From Planctomycetaceae bacterium (GTDB taxonomy: Bacteria; Planctomycetota; Planctomycetia; Pirellulales; UBA1268): a DNA stretch of 44,719 nucleotides. The position numbers were made by a program, and so were the translations under genes. Of this stretch, positions 1 through 8,648 are shown in pieces. Positions within the stretch are counted from its first letter, which is position 1. The number at the start of each line of letters is the position of its first letter. The stretch lies in NCBI GenBank assembly GCA_947453375.1, contig CANGGT010000009.1, forward strand, positions 1 to 44,719, in the 5' to 3' direction. The notes under the pieces were generated by a model that saw nothing but the letters and a program-made list of their open reading frames with translations, was not told the origin of the DNA and did not search any database.

Positions 1-591
1 GTCGCTGTCGGGGCCCCGTTCGCCAGACACGACCCCGCGTGACTCTGTGGCGGGGCCCGATTCCAGCAAGGGGACGACGCGGCCGGCCAGGCCTCCGTCG
101 GCCTCGCCGCCATACTGGACGAGCGACACCGTCGGAGCCGACGTGCTCCGGGCCGTCGGACGGATCGGGGACGCATCGAAGGCTTCGAGCGGGAGCCTGG
201 CGGGAGTGGGAGCCGAGGTCGAAGCTGACGGGGGGGCTTCTGCCGGTGAGGCGATGAGCACCGCCACGCGCCCGGCGATCGGCGGCGGCACGCGAGGGCT
301 GCCGGCGCTCTCGTGGGGCTGGGAGAGGAGCGGGCGGCCGATGGCGACCCGGCGTCCCGAACGGAGGTCGGGGGCGCGGCTGGTCGGGGACACCGCAGGG
401 CCTGCGACAGCCGCTGTCTCGGCAGCCAGATCGGCCCGAGGGGAGGGGCGCTTGGGAAACGAAGACGGGCGTTCAGCGCCTGGGCGCAGGCTCGAATGCT
501 GGGCATGCCCCACCAGCCCGAGGCCCGAAGAGGCGACGAGACTGGCGAGAAACGCCACCGCGACGATCCTGCCGCCTGCCTGCTGCGACAT
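1..591 (-). CDS. Partial secreted protein, C-terminus beyond window edge
   Basis: An open frame runs on the minus strand from an ATG at 591 to the window edge (197 codons, no stop). The first 30 or so residues look like a signal peptide: a short basic start (QQAGGR), a hydrophobic stretch (IVAVAFLASLV) and a small-residue region ending near GHAQ. The rest is rich in Pro, Ala, Ser and Arg and has low complexity; I recognise no domain. The frame choice rests mainly on the signal peptide and on the minus-strand genes that follow. A plus-strand frame over the same bases is also open, which is common in DNA this GC-rich. No good ribosome binding site is seen; GGGGA lies 11 bases upstream. Confidence 0.55.
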   Translation of the reverse strand, partial: MSQQAGGRIVAVAFLASLVASSGLGLVGHAQHSSLRPGAERPSSFPKRPSPRADLAAETAAVAGPAVSPTSRAPDLRSGRRVAIGRPLLSQPHESAGSPRVPPPIAGRVAVLIASPAEAPPSASTSAPTPARLPLEAFDASPIRPTARSTSAPTVSLVQYGGEADGGLAGRVVPLLESGPATESRGVVSGERGPDSD

Positions 592-860
592 GCCGACTCA
601 TGTCCCCGCGAGGGGATCACCTGGAGCGGTCGGAGCGGGTTGGACAGGACGGTCCCGTCGCCATCCCCGCCTCCGGACGTTGACCTCAACGTCAGATCGA
701 CAGGCACGGAGGGAAAAATCGATTCGGTCGGGACGACAGCGTCACATCCCGCACATCGCGCAGCTTCGCTAGCCACCCTGGATTGCCAGGAAATGCCCTG
801 CGAACGCGACTCCGGTGCCAGATCGCCGGCGAAACAGCCACGCAGTGGTCCGCTCGCCGG
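592..860. other. Intergenic region, no gene seen
   Basis: 269 bases lie between the start of the partial secreted gene and the stop of holB. A CCCC-GCGA-GGGG hairpin (604-615) sits just upstream of the partial gene on its minus strand. I see no convincing coding frame, and no T-run that would make the hairpin a terminator. Confidence 0.4.
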
Positions 861-1964
861 TCAGGCTCGGGGGGCACGCGAGGCTGGGGGGGGAGGAGGT
901 GCTGGAGCGATGGCGGGCTCGAGGCGCGCGCTCCAGGCATCGACGAGCGTGGGGAGATGGGCGTTGCGGTCGATGCCGTCGAGGGCATCGAGCGTCCGGC
1001 GGAGGCCGTCGATCGCGTCATCGCCCGTTCCTCGCCAGATGGCGACGGCCCGTTCGAGGGGCGGATCAGACGCTGCATCATCCCGGCCTGGGGCCGCGCC
1101 GGTGGCGTCCCGGCGCAGCGCCGCGCGGAAGAAGTCGAGGGCTGCCCCGAGGAGGATTCGCAGCCGGGCACGGCGCGGCGGGGCGTCCTTCCCGGCGGCT
1201 TCGACGCAGGCCTGCACCTCCTTCGAGAGTTCGACGCCGTGAAGAGGGCGGGCGGAGAGGAGTTCGAGGAGCCTGGCACGGAACGCATCGATTTCCGGAT
1301 CGAGCAGCAGTCGTGCCCTGGCGATGCTCCCTCCGCTCCGGGCGGCGGCAGCGGCGATCGCGGACAGGTCGGGACTGGCCGTGTCGCTCGCCCCGGCGGT
1401 GAGCACGCGCCTGACGATCTCCGTATCGAGGGGGGCGAAGCGCACGATCTGCGACCGTGAGCGGATCGTGGGGAGCTGACGTTCGAGCGCCGTGCCAACG
1501 AGGATGATCACGGCCCCGTCCGGCGGCTCTTCCAGGGTCTTGAGGAGGCAATTGGCTCCCTCCTCGGCGAGGTGGTCGGCGTCGAGGATGATCGCCACCT
1601 TCCGCTTCCCGAGGGCTGGCCTCAGCAGGATTCGCCAACACAGCCCCTCGCGCATCCGATTCTCTCGGTCGCCGATGAACGCCTCGAGCGGGATCGTGGC
1701 CCGGTCCTCCGGCTTCTCGATGACGTCGATGTCGGGATGACTTCCGGCAGCGGCTTGGAGGCACGATACGCAGGCCCCGCAGGCCACGAGCCCGGGCCGG
1801 GGGGCGAGGCAGACCAGCGACTTGGCAAGCGCCTTCGCGAACGTCCCCTTGCCGATCCCCTCCGGCCCGATGAACAGATACGTGCCGGCGATCCGGCCGC
1901 GCGTTTCGGCGGAGACGAATCGCCCGACCACGTCGTCATGTCCCTCGATGCCCTGCCAGCCCAT
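861..1964 (-). CDS. holB: DNA polymerase III subunit delta' (clamp loader)
   Basis: A 367-residue AAA+ protein of the clamp-loader family. It works with delta and tau/gamma subunits to load the beta sliding clamp onto primed DNA in the cytoplasm. Visible features are a Walker A motif GPEGIGKGT (33-41), a zinc-binding cysteine set (C52, C62, C65, C68), the ILDADHL Walker B region (about 126-132) and a sensor motif SRS (169-171) where most relatives have SRC; the arginine is kept. The C-terminus ends in a proline run before the TGA. I chose the ATG at 1964 rather than an earlier one at 1997 because the conserved start (GWQGIEGHDDV) begins there. It is the last gene of a TPR-tmk-holB operon, 60 bases after tmk. 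Confidence 0.9.
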   Translation of the reverse strand: MGWQGIEGHDDVVGRFVSAETRGRIAGTYLFIGPEGIGKGTFAKALAKSLVCLAPRPGLVACGACVSCLQAAAGSHPDIDVIEKPEDRATIPLEAFIGDRENRMREGLCWRILLRPALGKRKVAIILDADHLAEEGANCLLKTLEEPPDGAVIILVGTALERQLPTIRSRSQIVRFAPLDTEIVRRVLTAGASDTASPDLSAIAAAAARSGGSIARARLLLDPEIDAFRARLLELLSARPLHGVELSKEVQACVEAAGKDAPPRRARLRILLGAALDFFRAALRRDATGAAPGRDDAASDPPLERAVAIWRGTGDDAIDGLRRTLDALDGIDRNAHLPTLVDAWSARLEPAIAPAPPPPPASRAPRA

Positions 1965-2024
1965 CGTGACCGTTCCCCGGGGACCACTCCGCCACACGCC
2001 ACCACACCGCGACCGGCGTCCTCG

Positions 2025-2663
2025 TCACCCCACGTGCCGCTCCACCGCTGCGCGGATTCGCGCGCCCACGGTCGCGATGTCGGCCGTGGCGTCGACGATC
2101 TCGAATCGGTCGGGCTGCGCCGTGGCCTCGCGGAGATAGCCGTCGCGGAGGCGCCGCCGGAACTCGTCGCCACGGCTTTCGAGGCGATCGAGGGGACGAT
2201 CGAGGCGGAGCGCGGCGGCGGCGGGATCGAGGTCGAGAAGGAGGACAAGATCAGGAGTGATCCCGCCGGTGGCGATGCCGCCGACGCTGCGAATGACCTC
2301 CGGATCGAGCGAGCCGGCGTGCCCCTGGTAGACGATGTTCGCCGGGAGGTAGCGGTCCGACACGACCCACGCGCCGCGCTCGAGCGCCGGAGCGATCACG
2401 GCACTTACCAACTGGGCCCGGGCTGCCATGTAGAGGAGCATCTCGGTCGTCGGGCCGAGGGGAATCTCCTCACGGTGGAGGAGAATCTGGCGGATGGCAT
2501 CGCCGGCCGGCGTCGCCCCGGGGTCGCGGCAGGACACCACGTCATGACCGCGGCCACGCAGCCATTCCACGAGCGGCGCCACCTGCGACGACTTTCCGGA
2601 GCCGTCGATTCCCTCGAGGACGATGAAGCGGGCCGGAGTCCGGGGGAGATTCATGTTCGTCAT
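2025..2663 (-). CDS. tmk: Thymidylate kinase
   Basis: A 212-residue dTMP kinase that phosphorylates dTMP to dTDP with ATP for dTTP synthesis. The P-loop GIDGSGKS is at 18-25. The usual REPGGT-type loop appears as RDPGAT (46-51), and the substrate-binding SDRY motif is at 102-105. The LID-like region DRLESRGDEFRRRLRDGY follows near 160-175. Length fits the family. Its ATG overlaps the TGA of the upstream TPR gene in an ATGA, so the two are probably translationally coupled. A second ATG at 2654 is possible. Next to holB this is a DNA replication operon, an arrangement common in bacteria. Confidence 0.93.
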   Translation of the reverse strand: MTNMNLPRTPARFIVLEGIDGSGKSSQVAPLVEWLRGRGHDVVSCRDPGATPAGDAIRQILLHREEIPLGPTTEMLLYMAARAQLVSAVIAPALERGAWVVSDRYLPANIVYQGHAGSLDPEVIRSVGGIATGGITPDLVLLLDLDPAAAALRLDRPLDRLESRGDEFRRRLRDGYLREATAQPDRFEIVDATADIATVGARIRAAVERHVG

Positions 2664-3316
2664 GCTTTCCCTCCTCCACCACCCGCGGCAAGGCGGATGA
2701 GGCCGAGCGGGTCGGCGGGATCGAGCGCCGCGACCTTCTTCGCCGTGTCGACGGCCATCCCCTTGCGGCCCGATTCGAGGAGGGCGTGGACGAGCCCCTT
2801 GGCCGATTCGAAGAACGAACGATTGCCAGGGAGCGAGTAGGGGAGCGGCCGCGGGTTCCCCGCCGCCTCGAGCGCCTTGAAGCCGAGTTCGACGGCCCTG
2901 CCGAAGTGGCCGCGGGCGAGCTTCGGATCATCCTCTTCAAGCGCCAGCAGACCGAGTTGGAGATGGGCTTCGAGGAAGTCTGGGCACTCCGAGAGGAGCC
3001 ACACCAACTCCTCTCGCGCGACGTCCAACTCGCCGGCCTCGATCATCGCCTCGACCTCATCGATGTCCTCGCGTCTCCGCCGCGCACAGCGCGGATGGAT
3101 GAACTCCCAGGCCGGAGCCGCGAGGCTCGGCAGCATCACCATCTCTCCTTCCCCTGCCACGGTCGTCGTCCGTCGCTCCACACGGAGGATCTTGTCGGCC
3201 TTGCCTCCCGGTTTCCCGTCCGGCCGACCGGCAGCGCGAGCGTCCTTCTTCTTCCGCTGCGGGGCTCCATCGGCAGGAGGGAGAGGATCGGTCGATGGAT
3301 CGTCCGGGGAAGACAT
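2660..3316 (-). CDS. TPR-like repeat protein, first gene of tmk-holB operon
   Basis: A 218-residue protein of unknown role. The N-terminal 50 residues are a charged, disordered stretch (QRKKKDARAAGRPDGKPGGK). The middle carries two or three helical hairpins of tetratricopeptide type (about 90-150: AREELVWLLSECPDFLEAHL, then LARGHFGRAVELGFKALEAA), and a last hairpin is near 185-205. I chose the start at 3316 (MSSPDDPS); longer upstream frames overlap mutY antisense and look random. The stop overlaps the tmk start. TPR units usually bind other proteins; no partner can be deduced here. Confidence 0.75.
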   Translation of the reverse strand: MSSPDDPSTDPLPPADGAPQRKKKDARAAGRPDGKPGGKADKILRVERRTTTVAGEGEMVMLPSLAAPAWEFIHPRCARRRREDIDEVEAMIEAGELDVAREELVWLLSECPDFLEAHLQLGLLALEEDDPKLARGHFGRAVELGFKALEAAGNPRPLPYSLPGNRSFFESAKGLVHALLESGRKGMAVDTAKKVAALDPADPLGLIRLAAGGGGGKA

Positions 3317-3467
3317 GGCACTGCGGCTGCGGGGAACGGGGGAAGAACACGATGAGATCGGCCGGAAGGCTACACTGCCCGCGACCCGGGTGGGCCCACG
3401 ACGGCGGTGGCTCGGGGATTCCGGCGACCTTCGTTGGAAACGATCCACCACCACTTGGCAAGGGGTC
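3317..3467. promoter_or_regulatory. Divergent promoter region between TPR operon and mutY
   Basis: 151 bases separate two genes that are read away from each other, so both promoters should lie here. I see no convincing -35/-10 pair by eye. Confidence 0.4.
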
Positions 3468-4661
3468 ATGGCGAAGGAGCCTCGCTCGTCACGGCGTGAA
3501 CGCCCCCCCCGGCCCGCTGCCGGTGGGCTGAAGCCCCGTCGCGCCGGCCCGGCTCCCGCCCCCGGCGACGACCCACTCCCGGCGCCTCTCCGAGCCGGGA
3601 TAACGCCGATCCACGATGCCCTGTTGGGCTGGTTCACGCGGGTCGGGCGTGATCTCCCCTGGCGTCGCGGGATTGATCCGTATCGCACCTGGATCAGCGA
3701 GGTGATGCTCCAGCAGACGCAGGTCGATCGGGTCGTCGATTTCTTCCGCCGCTTCATGGAGCGGTTTCCCACCGTCGAGCGGCTCGCGGAGGCGCCGGAG
3801 GCGGATGTGCTCCGCGCCTGGGAGGGGCTGGGGTACTATCGCCGTGCCCGGCAGCTCCACGCTGCCGCGAAGCGGATCGTCGCCGATCATGAGGGGCGTC
3901 TGCCGGACACCGCCCCGGAACTGAGGGAGCTTCCCGGCATCGGCCGCTACACCGCCGGGGCGATCGCTTCGATCGCCTTCGGTCGCCCCGAGCCGATCGT
4001 CGAGGCCAACTCGCGCCGTGTCCTCGCCCGGCTCGTCGCGCACGCCGCGCCGCTCGATGGCACCGCCGGCGACGGACCGATCTGGGAGATCGCCACCGCC
4101 CTGCTTCCGTCGCGGAGCGCCGGGCAGTGGAACCAGGCGCTGATGGATCTCGGCGCGACGATCTGCACCCCGCGGAGCCCGCTCTGTTCGCGCTGTCCGC
4201 TCGCGCCGTATTGCCTGGCGCTGGTGACTGGACAGACGGCATCGATCCCCGGGTCGACGGCGCGGCGCGAGGTGATCGATCTCGAAGAGACGGCGGTCGT
4301 GGTTCGGCGCGGGGCGAAGGTGCTCGTCGTCCGGCGCGGCGCGGGGGAATGGTGGGAGGGATTGTGGGACTTCCCCCGGCTCCCTGCGAAGGAGATCCTC
4401 GCGCCCCTCGGCTGTGGCCGTCGGCGTGTCGTCGGACGCTGCAGCTACACGGTCACCCATCATCGAGTCGAGGTCACCGTCGCGGTCTGCGAGGCGAGTC
4501 GACAAGGACCGCGGTGCGACGGCGCGGCGTGGATCGACTGGGAGGCCCTCGGCACGCTGGCGATGACGGCGCCGGGCCGCCGCATTGCGGCACTGGCTGA
4601 ACGGGGGGAGGGAGAATCCGGCCGGGGAGGCGCTCGCTCGTCACGGCCACGGCGAGGCTAG
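3468..4661 (+). CDS. mutY: A/G-specific adenine glycosylase MutY
   Basis: A 397-residue base-excision repair enzyme that removes adenine mispaired with 8-oxoguanine. It has a disordered basic N-terminus (1-45), the catalytic helix with Glu78 in SEVMLQQTQV, the helix-hairpin-helix ELPGIGRYTAGAI (154-166), a C-x6-C-x2-C-x5-C cluster loop for 4Fe-4S (C233, C240, C243, C249) and a C-terminal MutT-like 8-oxoG recognition domain (about 270-375). At the position of the second catalytic acid, Asp138 in the E. coli enzyme, this protein has Glu179 in VEANSRRV. I chose the ATG at 3468 because conserved sequence starts soon after; AGGGG lies close before it. It is divergent from the tmk-holB operon. Confidence 0.92.
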   Translation: MAKEPRSSRRERPPRPAAGGLKPRRAGPAPAPGDDPLPAPLRAGITPIHDALLGWFTRVGRDLPWRRGIDPYRTWISEVMLQQTQVDRVVDFFRRFMERFPTVERLAEAPEADVLRAWEGLGYYRRARQLHAAAKRIVADHEGRLPDTAPELRELPGIGRYTAGAIASIAFGRPEPIVEANSRRVLARLVAHAAPLDGTAGDGPIWEIATALLPSRSAGQWNQALMDLGATICTPRSPLCSRCPLAPYCLALVTGQTASIPGSTARREVIDLEETAVVVRRGAKVLVVRRGAGEWWEGLWDFPRLPAKEILAPLGCGRRRVVGRCSYTVTHHRVEVTVAVCEASRQGPRCDGAAWIDWEALGTLAMTAPGRRIAALAERGEGESGRGGARSSRPRRG

Positions 4662-4694
4662 AATGAGGGCAGTTTCCTCGCTCGGAGCCGAAAG

Positions 4695-7013
4695 ATGCCG
4701 TCGCGATTCACCCGCTGCCGTGCCCCGTTGACGCCCATCAGGGGCAGGCTCGGAGTCATGCTCGGGGCCCTCGCGGCCGCGGTGGCCCCGTTTTTCGCGG
4801 GCCGTCTCCAGGCCGCCGGCCCGGCTGACGCCTACGACGCCACCGTCCGTCCCCTCCTCGTCCGGTACTGCAACGACTGCCACACCGGCGACACGCCGGA
4901 GGCAGGGGTTCGGCTCGATGATCGCCGCGCCGATCTGGCGAAGACGACCGACCGCGCCCTCTGGAGCAAGGTCCTGCGGCAGGTCGAAGGGGGCGTGATG
5001 CCCCCGGAGGGCTCGGCCATGCCTGCCGACGAGGAACGGAAGACGCTTGCCGCCTGGATCCGCGACGTCGCCCTCACCCCCGACTGCTCACTGGGAGAGC
5101 GTCCCGGCCGGGTGACGCTCCGCCGCCTCAACCGGGCGGAATACGACAACACCGTCCGCGACCTGTTCGGCATCGACGTCAAGGTGGCGGCCGACTTCCC
5201 CAGCGACGACGTCGGCTACGGCTTCGACAACATCGGCGATGTCCTCTCGATGCCGCCGGTTCTCTTCGAGCGTGCCCTCGAAGCGGCCGAGAAGGTTGCC
5301 CGGGCGGCGATCGTCACCGGCGAGCTCGAGTCGGCGCCGGTGCAGAAGGGAGCAGGAGGAACGCTCGGCTCGGACGGGGAGATCGGCCAGGACTTCGACT
5401 TCCTTGCCGAGGGGGAATATCTGTTCCGGGCGATCGCCTCCGGTGATCAGGCCGGTCCCGATCCGGCGCGGATGGGATTCCGGATCGCGGGGCGCGAGGA
5501 GCAGGTCGTCGACGTCCCCAACCGGCGACGCTCGCCGAAGGAGTACGAGTTCCGCATGCGCGTGCCGGCCGGTCGGCACAGGTTCGCCGTCGCGTTCCTC
5601 AACGACTACTACAACCCTGAAGCCGAGAATCCCAAGCAGCGCGACCGGAATCTCCACGTCGAGTCACTCGCGGTCGTCGGCCCGCTGGGGATCGTCGAGG
5701 CCGCGCTGCCCGCGTCGCACCGGCGGATCTTCGCCACGCCGATCGCGCCTGGGCCAGACGTGGCCGCCGAGCGCGGCGCCGTCGTTTCCAATCTCCAGCC
5801 GCTCGTGTCGCGGGCCTTCCGACGCCCTGCCACCGCGCCCGAGGTCGATCGACTCGCCGGCATCTACGCCGCAGCGCGGATCTCCGGCGAGACGGTCGAA
5901 CGTTCGATGCAGGTCGCCGTGACGGCGATGCTCGTCTCTCCTTCGTTCCTCTATCTTGTCGAGGCCGACCCGCCGCCGGGTGAAGTGCGGAGGCTCGACG
6001 GTCACGAGATCGCCGCGAGGCTCTCCTATTTCCTCTGGAGCAGCATGCCCGACGACGCACTCGCCGCGGCGGCTGCAGCCGGGGAACTCCACAGCGACGA
6101 GCAGATCGTCGCCCAGGCCCGGCGGATGCTCGCCGACCCGAAGTCGCGGGCGCTGGTCGACAATTTTGCCGGCCAATGGCTGCAACTGCGGACGCTCGCC
6201 GCGTTCTCTCCCGATCGGGCCAGATTTCCGTCCTTCGACGACGATCTCCGGCAGGCGATGCGCCGCGAGACGGAGGAGTTCTTCGGGGCGATCGTCCGCG
6301 AGGATCGGAGCATCGTCGAGTTTCTCGACGCCGATTCGACGTTCGTCAACGAGCGATTGGCGAAGCACTATGGAATCGAGGGGGTGACGGGGAACGAGTT
6401 TCGTCGCGTGGCGGTCAACCGCGACCAACGTGGCGGCCTCCTCGGGCAGGCGAGCATCTTGGCGGTGACGAGCAATCCGACACGCACGAGCCCCGTGAAG
6501 CGTGGCCGGTGGGTGCTCGAGAACCTCCTCGCCGCCCCGCCACCGCCGCCGCCGCCGAATGTCCCCGAGCTTCCCACCTCCGGCGAAGCCCTCACCGGCA
6601 CGCTCCGACAGAAGATGGAGCAGCACCGTGCCAACCCATCCTGTGCCGCCTGTCACAAGCTCATGGATCCGCTCGGCTTCGGGCTCGAGAACTTCGACGC
6701 CATCGGCGCCTGGCGGACCGAGGATGGCGGCGCGCCTGTCGATCCGTCGGGGGAATTGCCCGACGGCCGCCGGTTTGCCGGGCCCGCCGAACTGCGGCAG
6801 GTGCTCGTGGCGCGGCGGGGGGAGTTTCGCCGTTGCCTCGCCGAGAAGCTGTTCACCTACGCCCTCGGCCGTGGGCTCGAGTATTACGACGCCTGCGCTG
6901 TCGAGCGGATCGCCGCCGCGACCGAGGCCGAGGGAGACCGATTCTCGGCGCTCGTGGCGGCCATCGTGACGAGCCCCGCCTTCCGGGAGCGGGAAGCGGA
7001 TCAACCGCGCTGA
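4695..7013 (+). CDS. DUF1587/1592/1588/1585 planctomycete cytochrome-like protein
   Basis: A 772-residue exported protein of a family greatly expanded in Planctomycetes; its biochemical role is not established. The order seen is: signal segment (17-42), a PSCyt-type heme motif CNDCH (59-63), DUF1587 (LRRLNRAEYDNTVRDLFGID, about 138-157), a beta-rich insert (225-320), DUF1595 (RRPATAPEVDRLAGIY), DUF1592 (about 425-550, ARLSYFLWSSMPDD), DUF1588 (GLLGQASILAVTSNPTRTSP) ending in a polyproline run, and DUF1585 with a second CxxCH (CAACH, near 649). The family is almost always followed by a DUF1552 gene, as here. Two CxxCH motifs suggest covalently bound heme and a redox role, which is an inference. 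GAAAG precedes the ATG. Confidence 0.92.
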   Translation: MPSRFTRCRAPLTPIRGRLGVMLGALAAAVAPFFAGRLQAAGPADAYDATVRPLLVRYCNDCHTGDTPEAGVRLDDRRADLAKTTDRALWSKVLRQVEGGVMPPEGSAMPADEERKTLAAWIRDVALTPDCSLGERPGRVTLRRLNRAEYDNTVRDLFGIDVKVAADFPSDDVGYGFDNIGDVLSMPPVLFERALEAAEKVARAAIVTGELESAPVQKGAGGTLGSDGEIGQDFDFLAEGEYLFRAIASGDQAGPDPARMGFRIAGREEQVVDVPNRRRSPKEYEFRMRVPAGRHRFAVAFLNDYYNPEAENPKQRDRNLHVESLAVVGPLGIVEAALPASHRRIFATPIAPGPDVAAERGAVVSNLQPLVSRAFRRPATAPEVDRLAGIYAAARISGETVERSMQVAVTAMLVSPSFLYLVEADPPPGEVRRLDGHEIAARLSYFLWSSMPDDALAAAAAAGELHSDEQIVAQARRMLADPKSRALVDNFAGQWLQLRTLAAFSPDRARFPSFDDDLRQAMRRETEEFFGAIVREDRSIVEFLDADSTFVNERLAKHYGIEGVTGNEFRRVAVNRDQRGGLLGQASILAVTSNPTRTSPVKRGRWVLENLLAAPPPPPPPNVPELPTSGEALTGTLRQKMEQHRANPSCAACHKLMDPLGFGLENFDAIGAWRTEDGGAPVDPSGELPDGRRFAGPAELRQVLVARRGEFRRCLAEKLFTYALGRGLEYYDACAVERIAAATEAEGDRFSALVAAIVTSPAFREREADQPR

Positions 7014-7248
7014 CCTCCCTCGGCCCCGGGGAGTGATGGCTCCGGCGCGGATCGGACGATGAGAGACCATTGAGCGAAGCGGGCGACCGCCGTCCGAGAA
7101 TCGGGAAAACCGTACGATCACCGCGGCGCCGATGGGAGACGGGGCTGTCCGGCCCCCACCCACGAGTGTCGGAATTGACTCCCGGCCCCTGGCATCCGAC
7201 GATTGATCGATCCAGGGCCCCCCAAGCCCCGCCTGAGGAGGACTTCCC
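7014..7248. other. Spacer between DUF1592 and DUF1552 genes
   Basis: 235 bases with short open frames but no supported gene. The DUF1552 gene may have its own promoter here; I could not identify boxes. Confidence 0.35.
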
Positions 7249-8610
7249 ATGCCCCAGCCGATCTCCCGACGCACCGTTCTTCGCGGAACCGGTACGGCGG
7301 TCGCCCTGCCGCTCCTCGAGGCGATGATCCCGGCCGCGGTCCTCCCGGCGGCCAGGGGCGACACGGCCCCCGACGCTGCCGAACTCGCGCCCCGCCGCGC
7401 GGCCTTCCTCTACGTCCCCAACGGGGTGCACATGGAGGATTGGACGCCGAAGCAGGCCGGGGCCGGCTTCGATCTCCCTGCGACCCTCGAGCCGCTCTGT
7501 GGGGTGTATGGGAAGTTCTCGATCCACTCCCACCTGGCGCAGAAGAAGGCCGAGGCCAATGGAGACGGCGCCGGCGACCATGCCCGCGCCCTGGCGACGT
7601 TCCTCACCGGCACCCAGGCCCGCAAGACGGCCGGGGCCGACATCCGTGCCGGTGTCTCGGTCGATCAGATCGCCGCGGCCCATCTCGGCCGCCACACGCG
7701 GCTGCCGTCGCTCGAGATCGGCACCGAGGGGGGCGGTCAGTCGGGCAACTGCGATTCGGGCTACAGCTGCGTCTACTCCGCGAACATCGCCTGGCGGAGC
7801 GACACCCAGTCGGTGCCGAAGGAGAGCAATCCGAAGCTGATCTTCGATCGGCTCTTCGCCGCCGGCCGCCCCGGTGAATCGGAGGAGGCTCGGGTGAAGC
7901 GCGAGAAGCACTCGCGGAGCATCCTCGACTACGTCCGCGAAGAGGCCCGGGGGATGGATCGGGTGGTGGGCGTCGCCGATCGCCGCAAGATCGACGAATA
8001 TTTCACCGCCGTTCGCGAGCTCGAAGTTCGTTTGGAGCGTTTCTCCAAGGGCGTCGTCTCGCCGCAGGATCTCGGCATGGCGCGTCCCGAGGGGCCGCCG
8101 GAGCGGTACGAGGAGCACCTGCGGATCCTCGCCGACATGCTCGTCCTCGCCTTCCTCACCGACACGACGCGGGTCTCGACCTTCGTGTTCGCCAACGAGG
8201 GGAGCAACAAGAGCTATTCGTTCATCGGCGTCCCCGAGGGACACCACGACCTCTCCCATCACGGCCGCGATGCGACGAAGCAGGCGAAGATCCAGCGGAT
8301 CAACCGCTTCCACATCGAGCAGCTGGCCTATCTCCTCGAGAAGCTCGATCGGACGCGCGAAGGAGACGGCTCGCTCCTCGACCGCTGCATGATCGTCTAT
8401 GGCAGCGGCATCGGTGACGGCGATCGCCACAACCACGACGATCTCCCGATCCTCGTCGCCGGCGGCGGTGGCGGGGTGCTCAAGCCGGGGCGGCATGTCG
8501 TCCATGAGAAAAACACGCCGCTGACGAATCTCTACCTCGGCATGCTCGACGGCCTCGGCTGTCCGGCTCCGAAGCTCGGCGACAGCACCGGACGCCTCAG
8601 CGACATCTGA
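7249..8610 (+). CDS. DUF1552 protein with Tat signal
   Basis: A 453-residue protein beginning with a twin-arginine signal (SRRTVLRGTGTAVALPLLEA, residues 6-25), so it is probably exported folded. The body matches DUF1552, seen as FLYVPNGVHMEDW (55-67), GDHARALATFLTG, a Gly/Ser/Asn segment around GYSCVYSANIAWRS, and a conserved C-terminal block ending DGLG-CPAPKLGDSTGRLSDI. Function is unknown; the family resembles DUF1501 proteins of the alkaline-phosphatase-like fold, which is a family-level statement and not seen directly. A strong GAGGAGG lies before the ATG. It pairs with the upstream DUF1592 protein, and the two are thought to act together on the outside of the cytoplasmic membrane. Confidence 0.92.
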   Translation: MPQPISRRTVLRGTGTAVALPLLEAMIPAAVLPAARGDTAPDAAELAPRRAAFLYVPNGVHMEDWTPKQAGAGFDLPATLEPLCGVYGKFSIHSHLAQKKAEANGDGAGDHARALATFLTGTQARKTAGADIRAGVSVDQIAAAHLGRHTRLPSLEIGTEGGGQSGNCDSGYSCVYSANIAWRSDTQSVPKESNPKLIFDRLFAAGRPGESEEARVKREKHSRSILDYVREEARGMDRVVGVADRRKIDEYFTAVRELEVRLERFSKGVVSPQDLGMARPEGPPERYEEHLRILADMLVLAFLTDTTRVSTFVFANEGSNKSYSFIGVPEGHHDLSHHGRDATKQAKIQRINRFHIEQLAYLLEKLDRTREGDGSLLDRCMIVYGSGIGDGDRHNHDDLPILVAGGGGGVLKPGRHVVHEKNTPLTNLYLGMLDGLGCPAPKLGDSTGRLSDI

Positions 8611-8648
8611 CGCTCGGTTGTGGCCGGTGGCCTGTGACGCGGTGAATG

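Noticed and set aside
47-772. A 241-codon plus-strand frame opposite the partial secreted gene
   Set aside because: It is Arg/Pro/Gly-rich with no domain and runs across an intergenic region; the minus frame has a signal peptide.
5664-7364. A 566-codon minus-strand frame opposite the DUF1592 gene
   Set aside because: It is antisense to a strongly supported multi-domain gene and has no domain of its own.
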